Assembly (NCBI GenBank): GCA_964461005.1
Contig: CAYWQQ010000002.1
Location: forward strand, 1-44,354
DNA: 44,354 nucleotides
Direction of reading: 5' to 3'
DNA from: JAAZBI01 sp964461005
GTDB lineage: Bacteria > Bacillota_I > Bacilli_A > RF39 > UBA660
Below are positions 33,226-42,165 of this stretch, piece by piece. Positions within the stretch are counted from its first letter, which is position 1, and every line of letters begins with the position of its first letter. The position numbers and the translations under genes were made by a program. The notes under the pieces are model-generated. The model was not told where the DNA came from. It saw nothing but the letters and a program-made list of their open reading frames with translations, and did not search any database.

Positions 33226-35073
33226 TTAACTTCTAGCTTCTTCTGGCATTTTACCATTATCCACTAAATATTCAATATCTTCTTTTGTTAAAGTTTCATA
33301 TTCAACTAAATTGTCTGCTATTAAAGTTAATAATTTCTTATTTGCCTTTAATATTTTTGTCGCTTTTTCATAACATTCCGTAATAATTTTTCTCATTTCA
33401 ATATCTATTTCGTGAGCTACCTCATTAGAAAAATTCCTACTTTTATTATAATCTCTTCCTAAAAAAGCAGCTTCTTGTTGATGTTCTAATTGTATAGGAC
33501 CAAGATCACTCATTCCATATTCAGTAACCATGCTTCTCGCTATTTTGGTTGCTTTTTCAAAATCATTATGAGCTCCTGTAGTTATTTCTCCAAAAGTTAA
33601 TTCTTCTGAAACTCTCCCACCTAATAAACCAATTATTTGTTCAAGCAATTCATTTTTAGTACTTGTATATCTTTCTTCTTTAGGCACCATCATAGCATAA
33701 CCACCAGCATAACTTCTAGGAATAATTGTTACTTTTTGAACATCGTTAGCATCATTTAATTTTAATCCTAAAACAACATGCCCAGCTTCATGATATGCTA
33801 CTAATTTCTTTTCTTTTTCTGTGTATTTTTTACTCTTTTTGGCAGGTCCCATTAAAACTCTATCTGTAGCTTCATCAATTTCTGACATTGTAATTGATTT
33901 TTTCTTTCTTCTTACTGCTAAAAGAGCTGCTTCATTTAATAAGTTTTCTAAATCCGCACCACTAAATCCAACTGTTCTTCTTGCTAAATTATTTAATGTT
34001 ATAGTTGGCACTAAAATTTTGTTTTTAGCGTGAACTTCAAGAATTTCTTCTCTACCTTTAATATCTGGTAAATTAACTGTTACTTGACGATCAAATCTTC
34101 CTGGTCTTAATAAAGCAGGATCTAAAACGTCTGGTCTGTTAGTTGCTGCAATAATTATAATACCCTCATTTGCACCAAAACCATCCATCTCCGTTAATAA
34201 TTGATTTAATGTTTGCTCACGTTCATCGTGGCCACCACCTAATCCGGTTCCTCTTTGACGACCAACTGCATCGATTTCATCAATAAATATTAAGCAAGGA
34301 GCACTTTGTTTAGCTTGTTTAAACATATCTCTTACTCTACTTGCACCTATTCCTACAAATAATTCTACAAAATCCGAACCACTAATAAAGAAAAATGGTA
34401 CATTTGCTTCTCCAGCTACTGCTTTTGCTAATAAAGTTTTTCCAGTTCCTGGAGGACCTACTAATAAAACACCTTTGGGTATTCTTGCTCCCAAACTTTG
34501 AAATCTTTTTGGTTCTTTTAAAAAATCTATTAATTCTTTTACTTCTTCTTTTTCTTCTTCTAAACCAGCCACATCTTGAAATGTTATTTTACCTTTATCA
34601 ACATTTAATTTAGCTTTACTTTTACCAAAATCCAAAGATTTATTAGCACCATTCATTTGTCTTGTAAAAAAGAAAAATCCTAAACCTAAAAGTAAGACAA
34701 TTGGTAAGACATTAACTAAAAATAATAGAAATGCACTTGATTCAGGATCAGCTTCCGTTGTTATCTTAAACCCGTTTTCTTCACGCGCTTTTAAAATTCT
34801 ATTAATTACTTCGTCTGAATATGGTACTCTTACATAAAAAGTTTCTTTTTCTTTATATCCAGCTAATTTACCTGTAATTTCGTATATTTTAGCACGATCT
34901 TTAGGTACTAAAACTATTTCTTTTATTTTATTTCTTACTAGAGCTTTTTCAAATTGATCATAAGACAAATCATTAACTTTTTTATCTGCATATTCTAATC
35001 CAATTAGAATAAAAATTGCTATTATCCCAAAAATTATATAAGGAATAAAATTACTTTTAACTGCTTTTTTCAT
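33226..35073 (-). CDS. ftsH: ATP-dependent zinc metalloprotease FtsH
   Basis: About 615 residues from the ATG at 35073, 9 bases after AAGGAG; the upstream ATG at 35097 would put the ribosome binding site inside the gene. Two membrane helices (about 10-28 and 97-118) flank the exported loop. The AAA domain has GPPGTGKTLLAKAVAGEA, LIFIDEIDAVGRQRG and the second region of homology ATNRPDVLDPALLRPGRFDR. The protease site is HEAGHVVLG. This membrane hexamer degrades unstable membrane and regulatory proteins. It overlaps tilS by 17 bases, the classic tilS-ftsH arrangement, though hpt is absent between them. Confidence 0.97.
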   Translation of the reverse strand: MKKAVKSNFIPYIIFGIIAIFILIGLEYADKKVNDLSYDQFEKALVRNKIKEIVLVPKDRAKIYEITGKLAGYKEKETFYVRVPYSDEVINRILKAREENGFKITTEADPESSAFLLFLVNVLPIVLLLGLGFFFFTRQMNGANKSLDFGKSKAKLNVDKGKITFQDVAGLEEEKEEVKELIDFLKEPKRFQSLGARIPKGVLLVGPPGTGKTLLAKAVAGEANVPFFFISGSDFVELFVGIGASRVRDMFKQAKQSAPCLIFIDEIDAVGRQRGTGLGGGHDEREQTLNQLLTEMDGFGANEGIIIIAATNRPDVLDPALLRPGRFDRQVTVNLPDIKGREEILEVHAKNKILVPTITLNNLARRTVGFSGADLENLLNEAALLAVRRKKKSITMSEIDEATDRVLMGPAKKSKKYTEKEKKLVAYHEAGHVVLGLKLNDANDVQKVTIIPRSYAGGYAMMVPKEERYTSTKNELLEQIIGLLGGRVSEELTFGEITTGAHNDFEKATKIARSMVTEYGMSDLGPIQLEHQQEAAFLGRDYNKSRNFSNEVAHEIDIEMRKIITECYEKATKILKANKKLLTLIADNLVEYETLTKEDIEYLVDNGKMPEEARS

Positions 35074-36412
35074 GTGCTTTTTCTCCTTCTTCTTCATATT
35101 TTAATATTATATCATGTTTTTCTTTAATTGATTTATTATATTTTGATTTTTTCAACCCAGGTAACCATAAAATTTTATCACTTTTATCAACTAAAATGGG
35201 CCAATTATCTCTATCATCTGAAGAAATTTTAGAATCTATTAAAATATCTTTTATTTTTTTTGAACCATTTAATCCCTTTACTAAAAGTTTGTCTCCTTCT
35301 TTTCTATTTCTAATCATAAGAGGTAATTCTAATTCACTTGAATTTAAACGACAAACATAATTGCTATCGTCTCTACTGGTTGCTAATATTCTAATAATTT
35401 TACCATTTGGTATTTTTGTTAATGGTTTTATTTTTAGTTTATATTTTTTTGTTATGTTTGTTTTTATATTATCTACTATTAAAAATTCATATTCTTTTTT
35501 TATTACAACATCGGCAGGCAAATCAATTGTTAAATTTGGTTTTGAAGAAATTAGTAATTGTTTAATTTGATAAATATGTTGATCATTAATTAAATTTAAT
35601 TTTTCATGATAAATATCTTCTAAAATCATTTCAATAATTCTTTGTTGAATTATTTCTTTTTGCATTAATAATTTTTTAATATCTATTCTTTTTTCTTTAT
35701 AAATCTTTTTTATTTGTTGTTGTGCGTTTTCTTCAATATATTCATTAACTTCCGTTAATATTTGACTAAATTTTAAATATTTAAGGTGGACATCTGAATT
35801 TTCTTTTTTAAGAAAAGGAAGAACATATTTTCTATATCTGTTCCTTGTATATTTTGTTGATTTGTTTGATTTATCAGTAGCATACCAAAGCTTTTTTGAT
35901 TTAGCAAAAGCTAAAATTTCTTTTTTACTTAAAGATATAAGTGGTTTCAATATTGTTATGTTATCGAGTTTTTTTTCTTTTATAAAACCGGCATATCCAT
36001 TTAATGAAGATCCACGATTTATTCTCATTAAAATTGTCTCAATTAAATCATCACCATGGTGTGCTGTTAAAAGATATTTAGAATTGTATTTTTTACAAAT
36101 TTTTTGAAAAAAATCAAATCTTTTATTTCTAGCTTCACTTTGAAAATTATCAGCAGAATATTCTTCGATAATCATTTTTTCAAAAATAATATTGTTTTTA
36201 AAACAATACTTTTCTATTTTTTTAGCTTCATTATAACTAGCTTTTCTAACATTGTGATTAACATGAGCACATACTATTTTAACTTGATTTTTATTTGCAA
36301 AATAAAGAAGCAAATTTAAAAGAACCATTGAATCTGGCCCACCCGAAATTGCAGCTACTACAACAGACTGATCAAGCAATTTTTCGTTTAAAAACAATTC
36401 TACTTCTTTCAT
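35057..36412 (-). CDS. tilS: tRNA(Ile)-lysidine synthetase
   Basis: About 451 residues from the ATG at 36412, 8 bases after AAAGGAG (an extended frame to 36484 has no ribosome binding site). The PP-loop SGGPDSMVLL binds ATP; CAHVNHNVR, LTAHHGDDLIET and the ARNKRFDFF segment are conserved, and the C-terminal domain carries IRNRKEGDKL and WLPGLKKS. TilS converts C34 of the CAU tRNA-Ile to lysidine so it reads AUA, an essential step here because AUA codons are common in this AT-rich sequence. Preceded by a terminator, so it is the head of a tilS-ftsH unit. Confidence 0.95.
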   Translation of the reverse strand: MKEVELFLNEKLLDQSVVVAAISGGPDSMVLLNLLLYFANKNQVKIVCAHVNHNVRKASYNEAKKIEKYCFKNNIIFEKMIIEEYSADNFQSEARNKRFDFFQKICKKYNSKYLLTAHHGDDLIETILMRINRGSSLNGYAGFIKEKKLDNITILKPLISLSKKEILAFAKSKKLWYATDKSNKSTKYTRNRYRKYVLPFLKKENSDVHLKYLKFSQILTEVNEYIEENAQQQIKKIYKEKRIDIKKLLMQKEIIQQRIIEMILEDIYHEKLNLINDQHIYQIKQLLISSKPNLTIDLPADVVIKKEYEFLIVDNIKTNITKKYKLKIKPLTKIPNGKIIRILATSRDDSNYVCRLNSSELELPLMIRNRKEGDKLLVKGLNGSKKIKDILIDSKISSDDRDNWPILVDKSDKILWLPGLKKSKYNKSIKEKHDIILKYEEEGEKAHEKSS

Positions 36413-36473
36413 ATTAATTTCTCCTTTTAAACAAAGCATATTATAACAATTATAATTATTAGATGCAATATAA

Positions 36474-36499
36474 AAAATAAGCATTATAATGCTTATTTT
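36474..36499 (-). terminator. Intrinsic terminator of the Ig-like protein gene, containing its stop codon
   Basis: 12-bp perfect stem AAAATAAGCATT / AATGCTTATTTT with a 2-base centre and a following T tract on the minus strand. The TAA stop (36493-36495) lies in the left arm. Confidence 0.85.
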
Positions 36500-37185
36500 A
36501 TAATATATGTTCTTACCACTTCTTCAGAAATGTTGCCAGAGATATCTCGAACGCGATATTTTAAATAATATGTTCCTGCTTTTTGATTATTGATTGTTCC
36601 ACTTCTGACAACTTTTGCTGAAATGTCTCCATCTTTATCATCTGTTGCAGTATATCCCGGATCTGTAATATTGCCTCCTACAGACATAATTATCTCATTA
36701 GAACCTTTTAATATTATAACAGGTTTCTTAACATCTTTTTTTGTATCAAAAATACCACTACAAGAAAAGTCACCAGAAGGTAATACTTCTAATCTTAAAT
36801 ATGTATCAATAGGATATTCTTCATCTGTAGAATAATTATATATAGGCAATCTAATTAATTCTTCACCTACTAATTTAGAAATTGTAAAATATATTACTTT
36901 GCCAGAAATTTCTTTTTCTTTTTTATAATATTTCTCTCCGTAAGTAATCGCCGCATTACATAATTTTTCTTGTTGAACTACTTTTAAAGCTTCTTTGTCT
37001 TCTCTTTCAAAATAACCCGTTTGCCACAAGACTCCTAAAATTACTCCAGCCATTAACAATAAAATTATTATTACTGGCCAAGCTGATTTTCTTGGCTTGT
37101 GATTATAGTAATTTGAATATGATGGCAATTCTTCTTGTGGTTTTTCTATCGGCTGTTGAGGGAAAAAATATGGTGTTTCATTCAT
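36493..37185 (-). CDS. Membrane-anchored protein with an Ig-like DUF5011 domain
   Basis: 230 residues. A cytoplasmic N terminus rich in Pro/Gln (YFFPQQPIEKPQEELPSY) precedes a membrane helix (about 34-52, VIIILLLMAGVILGVLWQ). The exported part has a first domain (about 60-145) with possible disulfide cysteines (in LCNAAITYG and DFSCSGIFD), then a bacterial Ig-like domain of the DUF5011 type (PVIILKGSNEIIMSVGG, DPGYTATDDKDGDIS, AGTYYLKYRVRDISGN). It follows ftsX by 15 bp, so it is probably co-transcribed with ftsE-ftsX. It may be a wall-facing partner of FtsX; this is inference. Confidence 0.75.
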   Translation of the reverse strand: MNETPYFFPQQPIEKPQEELPSYSNYYNHKPRKSAWPVIIILLLMAGVILGVLWQTGYFEREDKEALKVVQQEKLCNAAITYGEKYYKKEKEISGKVIYFTISKLVGEELIRLPIYNYSTDEEYPIDTYLRLEVLPSGDFSCSGIFDTKKDVKKPVIILKGSNEIIMSVGGNITDPGYTATDDKDGDISAKVVRSGTINNQKAGTYYLKYRVRDISGNISEEVVRTYIIK

Positions 37186-37200
37186 AATAATATTTCCTTT

Positions 37201-38100
37201 CTATACTTTCAAATATTTTTTAACAGCTCTAAAGCTGCTAATCATACCTACGAAAATTCCCAATGCCAGAATTAATAAAGCAATTGTATAAACAAATGGG
37301 TTTGGCTCTATTAATTTAATAAATGGAGAAAAAATTTGACCATCAAAATTTTTATAAAGATAATTGTATCCATAAATAATTGAAGCGATAGGTACTAAAG
37401 AACCAAAAAATCCTAAAATAAACCCTTCAAAAATAAATGGCAATTCAATATTAAAATTGGAAGCCCCTACTAATCTCATAATTTCAATTTCTCTTTTTCT
37501 AGCAAAAATAGTCAATTTAATTGTATTAGTTATTAGTAACATTGTAATTAATACAAATAAAACAACTATTACAATCAAAGCTTTTTCAATTATTTTAAAA
37601 ATATTTAAAAATTTTTCAATTATGCCTTCACCATAATTAACACTATAAACACCCGATATTTTTTCAATCTCCTTAGCAGTTTTAGTAATTTTATCAATGT
37701 TTTTAACCTTTAAAACAAAAGTATCTTTTAGTGGATTTTCATCTTCTGACCAAACTTCCATAATGTTCTTATATACTTCAGATGATTTCATCATTTCCTC
37801 GGCTATTTCTTTTTTTCCTTGAAAAGTATATTCAGCAATATTTTTGTTTTTGATAATATTGTTTTTAATTTCTGCTATTCCTTCTTGATCAATAGCGGTA
37901 TTCAAAAAAGCCACTATTGTGAAATCATTTTTTATATTTTGAGAAAAATTATTAACATTATATGAAGTTATGATTGATAAAGCTACTAAAATCAAAGTAA
38001 TTACTATGCAAGATAAAGAAGCTATACTTAAACTAATGTTTCTAAAAACACTTTTTACTGCATCTCTAAAATCACGACTTATCATTCTAAGCAATTTCAT
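37201..38100 (-). CDS. ftsX: Cell-division ABC transporter permease-like protein FtsX
   Basis: 299 residues: four membrane helices (about 23-45, 174-196, 220-243, 269-290) with a large exported loop (46-170), as in FtsX. Conserved cytoplasmic segment ARKREIEIMRLVGASNFNIELPFIFEG is present. With FtsE it transmits ATP-driven change to peptidoglycan hydrolases. Its start overlaps ftsE by 14 bases, with AAGGAA 8 bases ahead of ATG. Confidence 0.93.
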   Translation of the reverse strand: MKLLRMISRDFRDAVKSVFRNISLSIASLSCIVITLILVALSIITSYNVNNFSQNIKNDFTIVAFLNTAIDQEGIAEIKNNIIKNKNIAEYTFQGKKEIAEEMMKSSEVYKNIMEVWSEDENPLKDTFVLKVKNIDKITKTAKEIEKISGVYSVNYGEGIIEKFLNIFKIIEKALIVIVVLFVLITMLLITNTIKLTIFARKREIEIMRLVGASNFNIELPFIFEGFILGFFGSLVPIASIIYGYNYLYKNFDGQIFSPFIKLIEPNPFVYTIALLILALGIFVGMISSFRAVKKYLKV

Positions 38101-38782
38101 TTTTATAAGTTCCTTCCATGTAGTCTCCTTCTAATTTTCCATCTTCGATAACAATAACTCTCTTTTTCATTGAATCAACTATATCTCTGTCATGAGTTGC
38201 CATTATTACTGTTGTACCGTTTTTATTAATAGTTTCTAATACTTTAACAATTTCTAAACTTATTTCTGGATCTAAATTACCAGTAGGTTCATCACACAAT
38301 AATAATTTTGGTTCATTAACTATTGCACGAGCTATTGCTACTCTTTGTTGTTCTCCTCCGGATAATTGATTGGGAAATTGTTTTACTTTGTTTTTTAAGC
38401 CTACTAATTCTATAGCTTTAATTGTTTTTTTTCTAACCTCATCTTTAGGTAATCCAAAAATTTCTAAAGCAAAGGCAACATTTTCAAAAACAGTTAGTTT
38501 AGGCAATAACTTATAGTCTTGGAATACTATTCCCAATTTTCTTCTTAATTTATACACTTTTCTATTTCTTAATTTAGCTACATCTAAGCCGCCTAAAATT
38601 ATTTTACCACTGTCTGCTTTTTCTTCTCTATGTAAAAGTTTTATTAAAGTTGATTTACCTGAGCCAGAAGCTCCTATTACAAAAACAAAATCACCTGTTT
38701 TTATACTTAAATTAACATTACAAAGAGCTGTAACACCATTTCTATATCTTTTATTTACGCCTTTAATACTTATTAATTCCAT
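38087..38782 (-). CDS. ftsE: Cell-division ATP-binding protein FtsE
   Basis: 231 residues of a single ABC ATPase domain: Walker A GASGSGKSTLIKLL, Q-loop FQDYKLLP, signature LSGGEQQRVAIARAI, Walker B LLLCDEPTGNLDPE, and H-loop ATHDRDIV. It partners FtsX. The gene begins after the YitT pair, with a TATATAG-like -10 region upstream (about 38800). Confidence 0.95.
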   Translation of the reverse strand: MELISIKGVNKRYRNGVTALCNVNLSIKTGDFVFVIGASGSGKSTLIKLLHREEKADSGKIILGGLDVAKLRNRKVYKLRRKLGIVFQDYKLLPKLTVFENVAFALEIFGLPKDEVRKKTIKAIELVGLKNKVKQFPNQLSGGEQQRVAIARAIVNEPKLLLCDEPTGNLDPEISLEIVKVLETINKNGTTVIMATHDRDIVDSMKKRVIVIEDGKLEGDYMEGTYKNEIA

Positions 38783-38821
38783 TATTCCACCTCTTTATAC
38801 TATATATGAGTATATCATTAT

Positions 38822-39682
38822 TTATTGTTTTTTTAAACTCTTTGATTGATATTCTAATTCGTATGCATCAGTTACAATAAAAAATGATTTTTCATCGATT
38901 AAATTTATTCCTTCTTTAATTTTAAAATAGTCTTTATTAGAAACAACACACATCAGTACCTTATTTTCTTTTCCAGTATATCCTCCTACTGCTTCTAATT
39001 CTGTAATATGAATATTATAAACATTTAAAATATATTCTCTTATCTCATCAATTTTTGTTGTCATAATATAAAACATTTTACTATATGAAGAACCTAATAA
39101 TATCTTATCAGTAGCTATACCAATAACATATAAGGTTAAAATAGCATACATTACTTTATCAAAACCAAATATTGAGCCTCCTAAAAGAACAATTACACTA
39201 TTAATTATTAAATTTGATGTACCCACTGTCATTCCAAAATATTTGTTAATTATTAAAGAAGCTATATCACTTCCGCCAGTTGAGCAACCTATTTTATAAA
39301 CAATGCCACATGCTATTCCGCTTAACACAGCTCCCAATATTACAATTAAAAAATATTCACTAGTTGTTAAAGATAAGTTACTAATCATATTGCTAACTGG
39401 TCCTGTTAAATAAATGAAGAGTGGGTATAATATTGAACCAAGTATTGATTTTTTAATTTTGTCTTTTCCTAAAAAAATCCAACCAGTAATTATTGCCCCT
39501 CCATAACATAAAAAAACAATAATAGAAGGATTAATTCCAAAAAATTTATTAAATATTAAAGACAGTCCACTACTTCCTCCAATTACAATTTTCAAAGGAT
39601 AAACTGATGTGTTAAAGGCTAAAGCTTGAATAAATGAAGTAATAGTAACGATTAAATAGTCTTTAACAGTCATTTTTTTCAT
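38822..39682 (-). CDS. YitT-family membrane protein (second of a tandem pair)
   Basis: 286 residues with about six membrane helices and a C-terminal soluble DUF2179 domain (KEGINLIDEKSFFIVTDAYEL). The N-terminal pattern FNTSVYPLKIVIGGSSGLSL and GSTGGSDI-type block (IGCSTGGSDIASLI) are typical of YitT. Function unknown; transport or membrane signalling has been proposed for the family. It is a tandem paralogue of the next gene upstream, 1 bp away. Confidence 0.85.
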   Translation of the reverse strand: MKKMTVKDYLIVTITSFIQALAFNTSVYPLKIVIGGSSGLSLIFNKFFGINPSIIVFLCYGGAIITGWIFLGKDKIKKSILGSILYPLFIYLTGPVSNMISNLSLTTSEYFLIVILGAVLSGIACGIVYKIGCSTGGSDIASLIINKYFGMTVGTSNLIINSVIVLLGGSIFGFDKVMYAILTLYVIGIATDKILLGSSYSKMFYIMTTKIDEIREYILNVYNIHITELEAVGGYTGKENKVLMCVVSNKDYFKIKEGINLIDEKSFFIVTDAYELEYQSKSLKKQ

Positions 39683-39683
39683 A

Positions 39684-40553
39684 TTAAGCTCCTCCTTTTA
39701 CCTCATATGCATCAGTTGCAACAAAAAAAGCTTTTTCATCAATATTCTTTATTCCTTCTTTTAAACGAAAATAGTCCTTTGAAGGAACAACACATAACAA
39801 TACATTCTCACTACCGCCTCGATAAGCACCCTTAGCTTTTAATATCGTAACGCCGTGATTTAAATTATCTAAAATATATTCTTTTATTTCTTGATCTTTT
39901 TCGGTAATTATATAAAATGCTTTATTCTCAGCAATTCCTAAAATTACTTTATCGACCATAATGCTATAAATATATAAATATACCAATGCATACATGATAT
40001 TAAAAGGTCCTAAAACAAAACCACCAGCTAAAATGACAAGTGAATCGAAAATAATTGTCCCTTTACCAATTGAAATTTTTATTGTTTTTGAAAAAATTTG
40101 AGCTACTATATCACTTCCACCAGTTGAAAAACCATTTTTAATAATTATTCCACAAGAAGTTCCCATTAAGAAGGCTGCAACTATAACATATAATAATACA
40201 TCTTGATTTTCTAACACAATCAGAGTACCGATTGATTCAGTTAACTTAACAAATATTGGAAATAAGATTATTCCCAAAATAGAACCGGCAGTCTTTTTTC
40301 TTCCTAGAAATATTAAAGAAAGTATTAATAGTAATATATTAGAAAGAGCGATAAAAAGAGCTGGATCAATAAATTTTTTTATTAGAACGGCTATACCACT
40401 TACTCCACCAGTAACTAAATTATTAGGTAAGATTAAAAGATTATAACTTGCCGCTAAAACAAATAAACCAAAAATAAAAGCTATATACCTTTTTATTTTT
40501 TTTCTTTTATTTATCGATTCATTAATTTTTAAAATTTCTAATTTATTATCCAT
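39684..40553 (-). CDS. YitT-family membrane protein (first of a tandem pair)
   Basis: 289 residues, same architecture as its neighbour: LILPNNLVTGGVSGIAVLI, NGFSTGGSDIVAQI, and a C-terminal DUF2179 domain with LKEGIKNIDEKAFFVATDAYEV. Overlaps the end of prfB by 8 bases, so the pair is probably co-transcribed with prfB. The two copies differ in loops and N termini, suggesting an old duplication or hetero-oligomer. Confidence 0.85.
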   Translation of the reverse strand: MDNKLEILKINESINKRKKIKRYIAFIFGLFVLAASYNLLILPNNLVTGGVSGIAVLIKKFIDPALFIALSNILLLILSLIFLGRKKTAGSILGIILFPIFVKLTESIGTLIVLENQDVLLYVIVAAFLMGTSCGIIIKNGFSTGGSDIVAQIFSKTIKISIGKGTIIFDSLVILAGGFVLGPFNIMYALVYLYIYSIMVDKVILGIAENKAFYIITEKDQEIKEYILDNLNHGVTILKAKGAYRGGSENVLLCVVPSKDYFRLKEGIKNIDEKAFFVATDAYEVKGGA

Positions 40554-41623
40554 TATTTACCCTCCATTTCAAATAAGAATCAATAAACATTTCTATTTCC
40601 CCATCTAAAACTTTATCAATATTGCTTGTTTCCTCATCTGTTCTGTGATCTTTTACCATAACGTATGGGCACATAACATATGACCTTATTTGCGAACCAA
40701 AATTTATTGCATTTTGATTACTTTTTAGATTGGTTTTTTCTTCCAATAATTTATTTTCTTCCATTTGTTTTATTTTACTTATTAAAATTTGTAAAGCTTT
40801 TTCTTTATTTTTTAATTGACTTCTTTCATTTTGACAAGTTACTACTATACCTGTTGGCAAGTGGGTTATTCTTACTGCACTATCTGTTGTATTAACGCTT
40901 TGGCCTCCAGCTCCACCACTTCTATATACATCTATTTTTAAATCGTTTTCTTTTATTTCCGTTTCAGTTGCTTCAAAAATAGGTAATACATTTACCGAAG
41001 AGAAAGAAGTATGTCTTCTTTTATTAGAATCAAATGGAGATATTCTCACCAAGCGATGAACTCCTATTTCACTTTTTAAGTATCCATAGGCATTTTTACC
41101 TTTTATTTCAAGTAAAACGTTTTTTATTCCAACGTCTTCTTTTTGAATGTCTAATTCTTCACATTTATAATTGTTTTTTTCACACCAGCGAATATACATT
41201 CTATATAGCATATTAGCCCAATCACAGGCTTCTGTTCCACCTGCTCCAGCATGAATTTCTAAAATGGCATCTTTATTATCATTTTCTTCGCATAACAAAC
41301 TTAAATTGCTAATATAATTTATTTTGTTTTCTAATTCTTCTATTTCTTCCTGTAAAAGTTCATCAAATTCAGTTTCTGAAACAGACGATGCTAAAACTAA
41401 ATAATCATCTATTCTTATTTTTAGATCTTTTAATTCTTCTATTTCTTCTTTTAAGTCGTTTAAAATAGTTATTTGTTTTTGAGCTGACGTTTTGTCATCC
41501 CAAAAATCTATTGCTGATACTTTTTTACTAATTTCATCTATTTGTTTTAATTTTTGATCAACTTCAAAGTATCCTCCATAAATTATCTGTTTTTTCTTTT
41601 ATATCTAATATTCTATCTTTCAT
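40546..41623 (-). CDS. prfB: Peptide chain release factor RF2, with programmed +1 frameshift
   Basis: Translation starts at the ATG at 41623 (AAAGG ahead), runs 19 codons to CTT-TGA (41569-41564), then shifts +1, skipping base 41566 and continuing GAA GTT GAT to a stop at 40546. The joined protein has about 358 residues. It shows the N-terminal coiled coil, IHAGAGGTEACDWANML, the peptidyl-hydrolysis motif SGGAGGQSVNTTDSAVRI, and the C-terminal domain. RF2 terminates at UGA and UAA. The frameshift site makes RF2 synthesis sensitive to RF2 level. A -10 element (TATAAT, 41659-41664) lies upstream with a weak -35. Confidence 0.95.
41563..41578 (-). promoter_or_regulatory. prfB: prfB programmed frameshift site
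   Basis: Minus strand TGG-AGG-ATA-CTT-TGA-A. The internal ribosome-binding-like GGAGG lies 3 bases before the slippery CTT, followed by the in-frame UGA. This is the classical autoregulatory signal of RF2 mRNA. Confidence 0.9.
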
Positions 41624-41694
41624 AAATTTACCTTTCTCAAAGCTACTATCTATTTTTAATTATATCATATTTAATAAAGAGAAAACTATTAAAT

Positions 41695-41720
41695 AAAAAA
41701 ATCTGTAAAATACAGATTTT
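41695..41720 (-). terminator. Intrinsic terminator after the 133-residue gene
   Basis: AAAATCTGTA, 3-base loop, TACAGATTTT, then a T tract on the minus strand. It separates that gene from prfB. Confidence 0.85.
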
Positions 41721-41763
41721 AATGACGTCTTATCATTTGTTGTGTGAGAACTTTATTAAATCA

Positions 41764-42165
41764 TTACTTTGTCTTATTTCTTATTAGTGTTTTTACTTTT
41801 GTTGGAAAACATTCTTCAATAGATATTTGAGAATTATATTGTTTTAATTTTTGGTACATATTCATAAAACATATATAATAATTTTGATAATTACTTCCGC
41901 TAGTTCTAAATCGAATTGAATAAGTAAGGGGTGATATAATTTCATGTTCAGGCTTATTTTTTCTAAAACTAATACTAAACCTATCCTTTTCTTTTTTAAG
42001 ATATAATACGCTTGCTTTATCAAATTCGTCGCCATCATCTGAATGCCATTCTATAATGTTATCTTTAAACAAACCGTTACATTCAGAAGAAGAAACTAAA
42101 CTTGTTTCATTTTTTAATTTTTTATTGACATTATCAACTGATATTGTAATATAGTCATTTATCAT
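41764..42165 (-). CDS. Uncharacterised protein, shorter paralogue of the gene at 27355-27948
   Basis: 133 residues, soluble. It contains IEWHSDDGDEFDKASVLYL, RFSISFRKNK, YSIRFRTSGSNYQNYYIC and QKLKQYN, all with counterparts in the 197-residue protein. The start is weak: an in-frame TAG lies 9 bases upstream and no ribosome binding site is seen, so a further-downstream start or a truncated copy is possible. It lies between secA and prfB, where these two are usually adjacent. A candidate antisense RNA overlaps its start. Confidence 0.55.
   Translation of the reverse strand: MINDYITISVDNVNKKLKNETSLVSSSECNGLFKDNIIEWHSDDGDEFDKASVLYLKKEKDRFSISFRKNKPEHEIISPLTYSIRFRTSGSNYQNYYICFMNMYQKLKQYNSQISIEECFPTKVKTLIRNKTK
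42125..42152 (+). promoter_or_regulatory. Plus-strand promoter candidate for a small RNA
   Basis: Consensus TTGACA (42125-42130), 16-bp spacer, TAATAT (42147-42152), inside the start of the minus-strand 133-residue gene. Confidence 0.5.

Noticed and set aside
36413..36484. Longer start for tilS
   Set aside because: No ribosome binding site and it extends into the upstream terminator; the ATG at 36412 follows AAAGGAG.
41299..41623. prfB first appears truncated or frameshifted
   Set aside because: The break is the conserved RF2 programmed frameshift at CTT-TGA, not a mutation.
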